In this document: one piece after another, positions 34,507 to 43,298 of the stretch
Position numbering within the stretch: position 1 is the stretch's first letter
Layout of the letters: each line of letters begins with the position of its first letter
From: an uncultured Acetatifactor sp.
Lineage (GTDB): Bacteria; Bacillota; Clostridia; Lachnospirales; Lachnospiraceae
Direction of reading: 5' to 3'
DNA length: 56,377 nucleotides
Assembly: GCA_948896875.1 (NCBI GenBank)
Contig: CAQUWW010000007.1
Coordinates: 1-56,377, forward strand
Program-made: the position numbers and the translations under genes
The notes under the pieces: generated by a model
Databases searched by the model: none
Seen by the model: only the letters and a program-made list of their open reading frames with translations
What the model was told of the DNA's origin: nothing

Positions 34507-34756
34507 ATGTACGAGTATGTTACAGAAAGTCAGGCTGGTCCACGATAAGAAGCAAGGAAGATTCTTCTGGAACCTGATCCCAAAATCCAAAGACCTGGAG
34601 ACAAAGCTGGCCGCAATTCAGGCTGCCAACCGTCATGCAGATGTAAGGAGTATCTATCTTCGGAAGAAAAACGAGTACTTACGCCGGCAGGACAGAGACC
34701 ATCCCTCCTATATTGTGTATATTGAGGCGGTTCACCAGGCTTATCAGAGGCTTTAA
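34507..34756 (+). pseudogene. Nucleotidyltransferase-like gene with an internal deletion
   Basis: The ATG at 34507 follows AGGAAAGGG and begins MYEYVTESQ, the usual N-terminus of a clostridial nucleotidyltransferase-like family of roughly 200-250 residues. The frame stops after 13 codons. From 34517 another frame gives 79 residues (DKKQGRFFWNLIPKSKDLE, VRSIYLRKKNEY, HPSYIVYIEAVHQAY) that resemble the C-terminus of the same family. The middle, with the catalytic Asp residues, is missing. I infer an internal deletion that also shifted the frame. The family match is from memory of motifs, not from a search. The 79-residue frame could still be translated. Confidence 0.6.
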
Positions 34757-34781
34757 GACGGAGGAGGTATAAAATGAACCC

Positions 34782-34867
34782 GTTATTTCTATGCGGGCAG
34801 AAATAACATGGGCAATAGCAAAAGGATGCAAATCTCTCAGATACTCTGCTCTGATTGATTTGCATCC
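34782..34867. terminator. Two hairpins between convergent genes
   Basis: GTTATTTCT (34782-34790) pairs with AGAAATAAC (34799-34807). GGATGCAAATC (34824-34834) pairs with GATTTGCATCC (34857-34867). They separate the remnant on the plus strand from the FliD-like gene ending at 34904. A GGAGGAGGT site followed by a ten-codon frame from 34774 overlaps the first hairpin and is probably a leftover gene start. Confidence 0.5.
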
Positions 34868-34903
34868 TTCCTTTATGGACGTCTTTGTCATTCTATAAGC
34901 AAT

Positions 34904-36121
34904 CTATACTGTACCGGTATAACGAGAACTTCCCTGCACATTATAGGACCCGCCGGCTGTATATCCGTTGGCGGCATTTGCCTGGGTGGTCATATAATAA
35001 TCGACCAGCGAAGCGTTGGTGGCAATGGAAGAACCATAGTCCTTGAAAAAGGCCTGTACCTTGGACATATCCGCTTTCTTGAATGTGTCCTCGTCAATCT
35101 TCATTCTGCCCTTTCCGTCCACACTGATGCCAAAGCTCTTCAGCGCATCCTCATTGCGCGCCGTCTTCTCCCTGATATAGGACAGATTCGCCACCACGCC
35201 GGAGTTTGCACTGGACTCTGCCGTGTCAAACATTTTGTTGTAATTGCTTACAAAGCTCTTCGCCGTGGCAAATATCTTCTTGATATCATACTCGTTCGTC
35301 TCATTGCCATCCTTGTCTTTCACCTTCTGATACAGCTCGTCGGACGCAAGGGCCTGGCTGTCTGTCTTGAGGGAGGATGCACTGGAAGTTGTCTTGTTGT
35401 CTGTCCCCGTAAGGTCTATTCCTCCCGTTCCGGACGCAGCACCGGCGAACTGCAGACGCGATGACACAACAGAACCATAGCTGAGTATATTATCGCTGGA
35501 GAACAGCTCCTGCACTTTGGAGATGTCCGCTTCCTTCAGCTTTCCTTCGTTCAGCGTCAGCGTCCCATTGGCATTGATTGTGACGCCGATTTCTGAAAGC
35601 TTATCGGCATTCGCCGCCGTACTGCTCATCATGTTCGCCACATAGGACGTCTTGCTTGTCAGCGTGGAGTCCTTTGATGTGCTCACCACATTATTATAAT
35701 TCGTCACAAAATCCTTCATCGCGGAAGCCACCTTATCCGACGCGCTCTTCCCGTCTTTGGTGTCCGTGTAAGTATTGTCGTTGCGCAGCGTTGAAACAGC
35801 GCTGTTCAGACTGGAAAGTCCTGCTGACAGGTCCTTGTTGGCCTTCTGTACCTCTTTGGAAACCTTCGGATGCATCTTCTCTTCGATAATTTTGTCGACA
35901 ACATTGCTGCCTCTGCTCTTCCTGTCGGATGATGCGCCTGTGCTGGTACTCTGCCCTGTTCCATAATAAGCCTTCATCAGCTTGGAATAGCTGCCGTTCT
36001 TGAGACTGGCATAATCCGATAAGAAATTCAGATTGCCGAGGCTGCCTCCTGAAGACGAAAGACCCTGAAACAAATAGGAATAGTCCGGACCCGTATTCCC
36101 TACATCAATACTGATACCCAT
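34904..36121 (-). CDS. FliD-like protein with an internally duplicated domain
   Basis: 405 residues, no signal peptide and no membrane segment, rich in Ser, Asn, Thr and Ala. Two related halves each contain the pattern of FliD-type flagellar cap C-termini: FVTNYNNVV ... IGVTINANGTLTLNEGKLKEADISKVQELF, and again FVSNYNKMF ... FGISVDGKGRMKIDEDTFKKADMSKVQAFF (positions about 140-205 and 285-385). No flagellar gene is near. The ATG at 36121 follows AAAGGAG. It may be a filament- or surface-associated protein of Lachnospiraceae, but the role is unknown and export is not evident from the sequence. Confidence 0.7.
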   Translation of the reverse strand: MGISIDVGNTGPDYSYLFQGLSSSGGSLGNLNFLSDYASLKNGSYSKLMKAYYGTGQSTSTGASSDRKSRGSNVVDKIIEEKMHPKVSKEVQKANKDLSAGLSSLNSAVSTLRNDNTYTDTKDGKSASDKVASAMKDFVTNYNNVVSTSKDSTLTSKTSYVANMMSSTAANADKLSEIGVTINANGTLTLNEGKLKEADISKVQELFSSDNILSYGSVVSSRLQFAGAASGTGGIDLTGTDNKTTSSASSLKTDSQALASDELYQKVKDKDGNETNEYDIKKIFATAKSFVSNYNKMFDTAESSANSGVVANLSYIREKTARNEDALKSFGISVDGKGRMKIDEDTFKKADMSKVQAFFKDYGSSIATNASLVDYYMTTQANAANGYTAGGSYNVQGSSRYTGTV

Positions 36122-36406
36122 TAGAATCACTCCTTTGATCACTGATGAAATTTTGCATGCTAAAAAACCTTATCTTCTTAATATATCGTCCGCATTTCCT
36201 TTTTTCTTAACCATAATCTGACATTTTTGAGGACTGAAATACTTCATTCCCTTTTCAGCCGCATTACCGTTACCGACCTTCCGGGGAATACCCTTATGAT
36301 GGGGGGCGTGACCCTGCTTTGGCACATTCGGAAATCAGCCCTTCAAGCAGAATGTCATGCGGCTGTCCAGCGAATAAACTCCTGCCTTGCAAAATTAATC
36401 AGGGTA

Positions 36407-37143
36407 TCAAAGCATAGAGTTTTCTTCCGCCTCTTTGCAAAAATGTTCTTCACAATGCGCCTCCTCTATGGCCGTATTTACATTCCGATTCTCCGGCCTG
36501 TCGTTCACAAACTGCACCACAGGGACAAAATTCTTATAGACCAGAAAGGTTCCCACCCCCACGCCGTAAAGCAGCAGGTAAATGGGCTTCTGCCCCAGCA
36601 GGACCACCGTCCCCAGCAGAATCAATACATTCAGGTGGAAACGGAAAGGCTTCACAAAGGAAAGCTGCAGGCCAGGACCGCCGCATCCCTCCACCTCTGC
36701 CCCCACTGCGCCCACACCAGGAAAAAGCCGATTGCAAAAGAGGCACAGAACAACAGCGCCGCCACCAGGAACCATTTTAACGCCCCCATCACCTGAAAAG
36801 CCTCCAAAATGACGATATCCGCCGTGACCACTACCATAAGAAGCCACACAGGTATCCACACTTTCAGGCACCTTTTCCAGCATCCTTTTAACGCTCTGAA
36901 ATAATACCTTACAATTCCGTCCTCAATATAGGGCATGGATTCAAAGGCGGCCAATATTGACGGCCCTATTGTAATCCCCGTGACAAGCAGTACAGGCAAT
37001 GCCCGGATATCCGCCTCCGCCAGGAACAACACCATTACCAGGGGCAGATTCGCCACAAGCATTACCGCGTTCAGTTCAAGCAGCCACCAAATGTAATTCA
37101 GCCAGCTCAAATAACCAAAGAATTTATAGAAATCCATCTTCAT
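36407..37143 (-). pseudogene. DUF624 (YesL-like) membrane protein, frameshifted
   Basis: The first frame runs from ATG 37143 (after GGAGGT) through four hydrophobic segments to RDAAVLACSFPL and a stop near 36652. The missing end is found in the next frame (LQLSFVKPFRFHLNVLILLG to the stop at 36407). One lost base near 36660-36672 joins them. DUF624 proteins sit beside YesMN sensors and oligosaccharide transporters, as here, where it follows the second permease gene. A true mutation or a sequencing error are both possible. Confidence 0.8.
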
Positions 37144-37279
37144 ACGCATACCTCCGTACCGCCACCCTCCCGGCAGCAACCCATAATGCCGCATACTCCT
37201 ACACGATGTCCTGTACATGAATATGCGGCTTTTCTCCTGTCTTTATCTCTTTTCCGCCTGCTCCGATTTCCGTTCACGC

Positions 37280-38149
37280 TTACTTCGAACCGCTGTTCCC
37301 GATTCCCAGATTCAGCTGGAACAAATATTTCTGCCCCACAAAGTAGATGACAATCTGGGGAATGGACATGATAAGGGATAATCCCATTACCACAGACATA
37401 TTCAATGCCCCGGTGGGGTTTACCTCCGCAGACATATTCGCCACGCCCAGTGCCAGTGTGTATTTGTCGGAATCCTGCAGATAAATCAACGGTCCCATCA
37501 CATCTCCCCAGGCATGGTTAAACGTAAAAATAGCAATGGCACACAGTGCCGGCTTGATCAGAGGAAGCACTATCTTGCGGTAAATTCCGAAATAATTCAG
37601 TCCGTCGATCTCCGCCGCCTCATAGAGCTGCCCCGGAACCGCCGTCACAAACTGCCTCGTAAAGAAAATATTATAAGCCGAGCCGAAAAACTGCGGAATG
37701 ATCAACGGCCATACGGTGTCATACAATCCCAGTTTCGTAAACATGACGAACACGGGAATCAGGGTGATCTGTCCTGGCAGCATCATAGTCGCCAGAAGCA
37801 GCATAAAGATTTTGTTTTTATGCCGGTACTGCATCCTGGCAAAGCCGAAAGCCACCATGGAACAGGAAAGAATCTGTCCGCATATGCTCAGGGCCACAAT
37901 GAACAAGGTGTTCATAATCCACCTTCCCACAGGCCTGGAGCCTCCGAACGCGCCCGAGAACAGATCCGCAAAATTTTTCCAGTAAAACTCATGAGGGATA
38001 ATGGTAAATAAATCCTTTGCATTGGATTCCGGTGTGGCCAGTGAAATGCTGAGCATATATACAAAGGGGAGGCTCAGCAGCAATGCCAATGCAGTCAGTA
38101 TAGCGTATACTATAATCTTTCTATGTATCTTCAGATTCTTATCCAGCAT
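37280..38149 (-). CDS. Carbohydrate ABC transporter permease (CUT1, MalG/LplC-type)
   Basis: About 289 residues with six membrane helices and the binding-protein-dependent permease loop EAAEIDGLNYFGIYRKIVLP near residue 190, which docks the ATPase. It begins with IYAILTALALLLSLPFVYML and ends with the family-typical FQLNLGIGNSGSK. The ATG at 38149 overlaps the stop of the first permease gene (TGATG) with GGAGGT upstream, so the two are coupled. Together they import an oligosaccharide delivered by the solute-binding protein; the ATPase is encoded elsewhere, as is usual for this group. Confidence 0.93.
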   Translation of the reverse strand: MLDKNLKIHRKIIVYAILTALALLLSLPFVYMLSISLATPESNAKDLFTIIPHEFYWKNFADLFSGAFGGSRPVGRWIMNTLFIVALSICGQILSCSMVAFGFARMQYRHKNKIFMLLLATMMLPGQITLIPVFVMFTKLGLYDTVWPLIIPQFFGSAYNIFFTRQFVTAVPGQLYEAAEIDGLNYFGIYRKIVLPLIKPALCAIAIFTFNHAWGDVMGPLIYLQDSDKYTLALGVANMSAEVNPTGALNMSVVMGLSLIMSIPQIVIYFVGQKYLFQLNLGIGNSGSK

Positions 38150-39066
38150 CACTTTACCTCCTCTTCATAGAACACCCACATAGTGGACGACTTCATCACA
38201 ATCAGGGAGAACACCATAACGATTGCAAACAGGATCCATGCCATGGAAGAAGCATAACCCATCCTGTAATAGGAGAACGCATTTTTATACAGATAAGGCA
38301 CAATCATGGAACTGGCGTAATCCGGCCCGCCGTCCGTCAGCATATAGACCTGGGTGAAAGTCTGCAGCGCGCCAATGATCCCCGTGATCAGGTTAAAGAA
38401 TATGATAGGGGTAATCTGGGGAATCGTAATCCCCTTGAACATCTGGAACCGGGTGGCCCCGTCCAGGTGCGCCGACTCATACAACTCCTCTCCCACGCTG
38501 TTGATGGCGGACAGCATCAGCACCATGGTGCTTCCCACCGTCCACAGAGCCAGAATCACGAACCCTCCAAGGACGCACTCCTTGTCAAGCAGCCACCTGG
38601 GTCCCTGAATACCCAGAAGCGCAAGTCCCTGGTTCAGGATCCCCTTCGTGGCAAGGATATTTTTGAACAGCACACAGCTCGCCACTGCGGGGACCACCGC
38701 CGGGATGTAATAAATTGTCCGGAAAACTTTCATCCCCTTCAGCCGGAAGCTTAGAAGGTATGCCATGGCCACGGACAGAAGCAAATTCACCGGCACGCTC
38801 ATAAACGTATAGATGAAAGTGTTTTTCACGCTGATCAGGAAACGACTGTCCGTAAATGCCTGTTTGTAATTATCTAATGCGATAAAGTTCATCTGGGTGA
38901 ACATATCCCAGTCCGTAAAACTCATGGCAAAGGAATATATCATAGGTCCCAGCGTCATGGCCAGGAACCCGAACAGCCAGGGTGAAATAAAGAAAAAGAA
39001 CCATCTTCTCTGCCGTTTGGCTCTGTCCGTGTAGGGTACTTTTTTTCTGCTCTTTTTATCCGACAT
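38149..39066 (-). CDS. Carbohydrate ABC transporter permease (CUT1, MalF/LplB-type)
   Basis: About 305 residues, six membrane helices, with the N-terminal WFFFFISPWLFGFLAMTLGP and the ATPase-docking loop ESAHLDGATRFQMFKGITIP. The start at 39066 is fixed by GGAGGTAATT; the frame open to 39222 covers the non-coding gap after the binding-protein gene. It is the partner of the permease at 37280-38149 and belongs to the SBP-permease-permease-DUF624 operon. Confidence 0.93.
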   Translation of the reverse strand: MSDKKSRKKVPYTDRAKRQRRWFFFFISPWLFGFLAMTLGPMIYSFAMSFTDWDMFTQMNFIALDNYKQAFTDSRFLISVKNTFIYTFMSVPVNLLLSVAMAYLLSFRLKGMKVFRTIYYIPAVVPAVASCVLFKNILATKGILNQGLALLGIQGPRWLLDKECVLGGFVILALWTVGSTMVLMLSAINSVGEELYESAHLDGATRFQMFKGITIPQITPIIFFNLITGIIGALQTFTQVYMLTDGGPDYASSMIVPYLYKNAFSYYRMGYASSMAWILFAIVMVFSLIVMKSSTMWVFYEEEVK

Positions 39067-39152
39067 AATTACCTCCAATCCTATTTTGCATCTCTCCCAA
39101 TCCGTATTCGAATCTGTATCCGCAGCATGGAATACGGCAGCCCCATAAGGTA

Positions 39153-39193
39153 AGACAGCCCTGTGCAGCATAGCATGCGTCACAAGGCTGTCC
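39153..39193 (-). promoter_or_regulatory. Intercistronic hairpin between binding-protein and permease genes
   Basis: AGACAGCC plus CTGTG (39153-39165) pairs with CACA plus GGCTGTCCT (39181-39193). Such a stem after a binding-protein gene commonly stabilises the upstream message or reduces readthrough, which would give more binding protein than permease. Confidence 0.55.
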
Positions 39194-39288
39194 TGATTCA
39201 TGACAACGGAATTCCTGCGCAATTATAATTCCATTGTATCCATGACCCCCTGGCTCCGCTCTTCCGCGTCCGGGTATCAGATCCTTTT

Positions 39289-40704
39289 TTAGTAGCGGGA
39301 AAGAATCTCCTCAAAATTCTTCTGCATGGTCTCCAGGCACTGCTCCGGGGTCAGCCTTCCGAGAAGCATCTCCTTCATCTGGTTTCTGGCCTCATCGATG
39401 ATTTCCTGATAATACGGCCCTCTGAACAGTCCGTCGATGGTAACACGCTCCATGGAGGTTCCGATAATATCCAGGGAAAGATCCCTTCCGTTCACCTGCT
39501 GATTCACAAAAGCGTCGCTGGAGAGCGTTTCAAGATTGGCGGGGCAGTCCGCAATGCCGTCGCCCAGCATAGCCTGAGCCTCTGCGGAAGTCATATACTG
39601 GATAAAAGTCCATGCCGCTTCCTGCTTTGCAGGATCCGACTTTGCGGAAATGGTAAGGGCGCTTCCCATGGGCCATCCTGCATCCTGGATTCCTTTCGGC
39701 ACTGTGGTGATGTCAAAGTTCAGTCCTTCCTCTTCGGAATATCCCTTGATGCACCACATACCTGTCAGATTCATGCCCAGCTTGCCCTGCTGGAAATAAG
39801 CGTCTCCGCCCTGGTTTGCCTGCTCCAGCTCCTCATAGGAGACCACATATCCATTCTGATACGCATCATTGTACTTGGTGAGCAGTTCAAGATTCTCCGG
39901 AGAATTGACCACTACCTGCCCGTCCTTGATCAGGTTGCCGCCGTTGGCCTGGAACATGTAGCCCCAGATAGCCTGATAATGTGTGGAAGTGGTTCCCCAC
40001 TGGTCGATGACGCCGTCCCCGTCCGTGTCCTTGGTCAGCTTCTGGATGGCGTCGAAATAATCGTCCAGTGTCCAGTCCTTGTCAGGATAGGGAATCTGCG
40101 CGTCGTCGAACAGATCCTTGTTGTAGTACATAATGGTACAGCCGCCTCTGTCAGGAAGCCCGAAAATCTGACCGTCATATGTATACTGGTCGATTACGTT
40201 ACTCCAGAGTGCTTCCGTGTCAATTCCGTTTGACTGAATCCGATCCGACAGATCCAGGAACATTCCCTTTGTGGCAAATCCGATACCGTTCTCTGCCACC
40301 TGGCATACGTCCGGAAGCTTATTTCCTGCAAACTGAGTCTGAATCTTCGTTTCATAATCATCGGCAACCGTAATCACTTCCACCTTGATGTTGGGGTACT
40401 TCTCCATAAAGGCTTCAATTCTGGGCTGGTATACCCCCTCGTAGGTGCCGTCGCCGCCCCAGTGGGTAAAGGAAATCGTAACCTCCTCCCCGTCTGCCGC
40501 CGCGTCCCCACCGGACTCCTGGGAGCTCTCCTCCTGGCTGTCCGCCGGAGCCTGGGACTCCTGGGAGTTCTGGGAGTTCTGGGAATCCTCCGCCGTGCTG
40601 CTGCCGGAGCCGGAAGACTGCCCCGCATCGTTTCCGCAACCTGTCAAAAGCATTGCCCCTGCAAGAGCCATTGCGCATACCTGCGCCATCTTTTTCTTTT
40701 TCAT
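39289..40704 (-). CDS. Extracellular sugar-binding lipoprotein of an ABC importer
   Basis: 471 residues. The signal peptide ends in the lipobox MLLTGCGND; a Ser/Gln/Glu-rich linker follows, then a family 1 solute-binding fold with VTISFTHWGGDGTYEG, FAGNKLPDVCQVAENG, GLPDRGGCTIMYYNKDLFDD and WTFIQYMTSAEAQAML. It lies outside the membrane and delivers a sugar or oligosaccharide to the two permeases. AGGAGGGA precedes the ATG; TATAAT at 40763-40758 is a likely -10. The response regulator gene upstream probably controls it. Confidence 0.93.
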   Translation of the reverse strand: MKKKKMAQVCAMALAGAMLLTGCGNDAGQSSGSGSSTAEDSQNSQNSQESQAPADSQEESSQESGGDAAADGEEVTISFTHWGGDGTYEGVYQPRIEAFMEKYPNIKVEVITVADDYETKIQTQFAGNKLPDVCQVAENGIGFATKGMFLDLSDRIQSNGIDTEALWSNVIDQYTYDGQIFGLPDRGGCTIMYYNKDLFDDAQIPYPDKDWTLDDYFDAIQKLTKDTDGDGVIDQWGTTSTHYQAIWGYMFQANGGNLIKDGQVVVNSPENLELLTKYNDAYQNGYVVSYEELEQANQGGDAYFQQGKLGMNLTGMWCIKGYSEEEGLNFDITTVPKGIQDAGWPMGSALTISAKSDPAKQEAAWTFIQYMTSAEAQAMLGDGIADCPANLETLSSDAFVNQQVNGRDLSLDIIGTSMERVTIDGLFRGPYYQEIIDEARNQMKEMLLGRLTPEQCLETMQKNFEEILSRY

Positions 40705-40855
40705 GAAAAATCCCTCCTATAAATGTTTGTAAGCTTTCAGTTCCTTGCTTTACATACATTATAAGAGGGATTTCGTCCAATTAACATGAACCAATTTCGG
40801 TATTTTGGTAACATTTTCGGCCTGCCCGCTTTTTCTGCATTCTGCATATCCGGGG

Positions 40856-41578
40856 CTATGTCAATAAGTTTTTCCGGTATTTGCTCGGGGATATGCCCGC
40901 GTTTTTCTTAAATACCTTCGTAAAATAGAAATAATCGCAATATCCCACCTGTGCCGCGATTTCTTCAATAGATAATCTTTCATCCGCCAGAAGCTCCTTG
41001 GCCTTCTGCACACGTTTGGCAGCAATGTATTCGGAAAAGGACATCTGCAGCTCCTCCTTGATCAGCCCGCTCAGATGGCTGGTACTGATTCCATATTTCC
41101 GGGCCAGGTCGGTCAGGGTGATGTCCTCCGCGTAATTCTGCTTTATTTCCTGAATAATCCTCTGGATTGTAGTGGGATTGACATCTGCCTCCATGTCATG
41201 AGACTCGCCTTCCCCCTCCATCAGACGGTCCAGCACTTCCTCCAGCTTGTCCTGATCAATGGGCTTTACCAGATAATCAAACGCTCCCAGCCGCAGAGCC
41301 GCCTGGGCATATTCGAAATCCGCGTAGCCCGTGATAAAGATCACCTTCAGCTCCTGCCCTTTTGCCTTCAGCTTCTCCAGCAGTTCCAGTCCATTGAGCC
41401 CCGGCATCCTGATATCTGTAAACAAAACATCCGGCGCTTTCTCCTCTACCTCCTCCAGGGCGGTGACTCCATTGTTGGCCTCCCCCACTATGGAAAAGGG
41501 TTTCCCCGACTTCTCTATCAGCTTCTTCAAGCCCATGACAATCCACATCTCATCATCCGCAATAAATACTTTCTGCAT
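40856..41578 (-). CDS. YesN-like AraC-family response regulator
   Basis: About 240 residues. The receiver domain has KVFIADDEMW, the phospho-acceptor Asp in VLFTDIRMPGLNGLEL and Lys in FDYLVKPIDQDKL. The C-terminal AraC domain carries two helix-turn-helix units (DLARKYGISTSHLSGLIKEE and IEEIAAQVGYCDYFYFTKVF). The ATG at 41578 follows GGTGAGGG, five bases after the kinase stop. With the kinase it forms a YesM/YesN pair that normally turns on the neighbouring sugar importer. Confidence 0.93.
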   Translation of the reverse strand: MQKVFIADDEMWIVMGLKKLIEKSGKPFSIVGEANNGVTALEEVEEKAPDVLFTDIRMPGLNGLELLEKLKAKGQELKVIFITGYADFEYAQAALRLGAFDYLVKPIDQDKLEEVLDRLMEGEGESHDMEADVNPTTIQRIIQEIKQNYAEDITLTDLARKYGISTSHLSGLIKEELQMSFSEYIAAKRVQKAKELLADERLSIEEIAAQVGYCDYFYFTKVFKKNAGISPSKYRKNLLT

Positions 41579-41582
41579 ACCC

Positions 41583-43298
41583 TCACCCGCCTTCCACATG
41601 ATCCGGAACCACAATCATAACCCTGGTTCCCTTCCCAGGCTCACTTTTGATTTCAAACACCACATCTTTCCCGTAAAACAGCCGCAGTCTCTGGTATATG
41701 TTTGACAGCCCTATCCCCTTCCTGTCCATTCCGCCCTCCAGGGAAGCAATGAGCTGCCGCAGTTTCGCCTCCTCCATGCCGCAGCCATTATCTTCTATCA
41801 GGAACATGATGAATCTGTCCAGCTTCCGCCGGACGGTAACCGTAACGCAGCCGTCGTCCATCTTCTGTTCCAGCCCATGAAAGACCGCATTCTCCACAAT
41901 CGGCTGGAGCATCAGCCTGATCACCCTGTTCTCCAGGATCTCCTCTTCCGCGTCAATCTCTACCTCAATTTTCTCCATGAAGCGGTATTCTATGATGGTG
42001 GCATATTCTCTGATATAGTCCAGTTCATCCCCCACCGTGACAATATTTTCCTCCTTCACGGCATAGCGGAATACCTTTGACAGTGCCATTGTAATCTCCG
42101 CAATATCGTCCATGTCATGATAGAGCGCCATGCCCCTGATGCACTCAAAGGTATTGTACAGGAAATGCGGATTGATCTGGTTCCTGTAAGCCAATATCTG
42201 CAACTGCTTTTCCGCCAGTTCCACCTCGTACATTCTTTTCTGGGAATCCTGAATTTCCCGGTCCATTCTCTCTCGATCGTCCAGCATCCGGTTCAGGCTG
42301 TCGACCACCCTTCCAATCTCGTCCTTCCGGCGCTCTTCCATCCGTTTCCCCGGTTCATGTGCCACTTCCTGTATAAACTGGTCTATTTTAAAAATGCGCT
42401 GTATGAAATTTTTATAGAAAAAATACATCATGATGACAATCATCATGCAGGCGATCCCATAGGCCACTATCACCAGTCCTATACTGCTGCCTGCGCCGCT
42501 TCTCAGCTCCTCCTCGGGTATCCTGCTGACCAGGCGCCAGCCGTCTATCCCGGCATCCAGATCCCGCACAAGATACCCGTCACCGTCCTCCGTCCCCTCT
42601 GCAGAAAATGTTGTCCCCTCTGTGGCAGACGCCATATTCCTGTCCATGGAGAATGCCATAACCGCACCTTTGCCGTCCAGCAGATATACTTCCGTATTCT
42701 GTGTCGCTCTGGAATCCTCCAGAAAGCTTCTCAGCCTGTCCGTCTTCATCACCAGAACGGCCATTCCTACCTGTCTCCCATACTGCCAGTTCTCCAGGTC
42801 GTACACGGGATAAGATACGGTGAAACAACGTTTTCCCGTCTGTTCATCTGCATAAGAATCCCCGAATTCTATGCTGTCCCTTAGCCCTCCCGCTGCAAAA
42901 TCCCCGTTCGGCTCCCTCCCCGCAGAAGCAATGCGGACGCAGCCACTGTCATACAGGGCAATCCCTAAAATGTCCTCATCCAGCAGCATGATGTTGGAGA
43001 ACACTGTCTCTATATCCTTAGAGGATATGACCCTCTCCAGTTCCGTCTGATTAAAATATCCTTTTGTAGTAGGCGAATAAGACAGCGCTACCGCCTCATG
43101 GTTCAGCTTGCTGTAATAGTCCTCCAGTTTTCCCTGAACCTGAGACAGTATCTTCTCATTGGTATTCAGGATATTCTGCCTGACGCTGTTTGCCACATAT
43201 AGATTCGTGGCCGCAAATGCCGCCATGATGGAAACCAGTATCCCCAGGGAGAACAGGCACAATTGCATGACCAGGCTTTTACTTGTCCAATGTCTCAT
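41583..43298 (-). CDS. YesM-like sensor histidine kinase
   Basis: 571 residues. A membrane helix at about 10-32 is followed by an outer Cache-like domain (about 33-270), a second helix (GLVIVAYGIACMMIVIMMYFF), a HAMP linker and a His-kinase domain of the LytS/YesM type. The phospho-acceptor is in AYRNQINPHFLYNTFECI. The ATPase motifs are PIVENAVFHGLE, IEDNGCGM and GIGLSNIYQRL. The start overlaps the end of the upstream binding lipoprotein by 20 bases, so sensing by that lipoprotein and the kinase is probably linked. Confidence 0.93.
   Translation of the reverse strand: MRHWTSKSLVMQLCLFSLGILVSIMAAFAATNLYVANSVRQNILNTNEKILSQVQGKLEDYYSKLNHEAVALSYSPTTKGYFNQTELERVISSKDIETVFSNIMLLDEDILGIALYDSGCVRIASAGREPNGDFAAGGLRDSIEFGDSYADEQTGKRCFTVSYPVYDLENWQYGRQVGMAVLVMKTDRLRSFLEDSRATQNTEVYLLDGKGAVMAFSMDRNMASATEGTTFSAEGTEDGDGYLVRDLDAGIDGWRLVSRIPEEELRSGAGSSIGLVIVAYGIACMMIVIMMYFFYKNFIQRIFKIDQFIQEVAHEPGKRMEERRKDEIGRVVDSLNRMLDDRERMDREIQDSQKRMYEVELAEKQLQILAYRNQINPHFLYNTFECIRGMALYHDMDDIAEITMALSKVFRYAVKEENIVTVGDELDYIREYATIIEYRFMEKIEVEIDAEEEILENRVIRLMLQPIVENAVFHGLEQKMDDGCVTVTVRRKLDRFIMFLIEDNGCGMEEAKLRQLIASLEGGMDRKGIGLSNIYQRLRLFYGKDVVFEIKSEPGKGTRVMIVVPDHVEGG

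Noticed and set aside
34774..34806. Ten-codon frame after GGAGGAGGT
   Set aside because: Good ribosome site but only ten codons; more likely the leftover start of a deleted gene.
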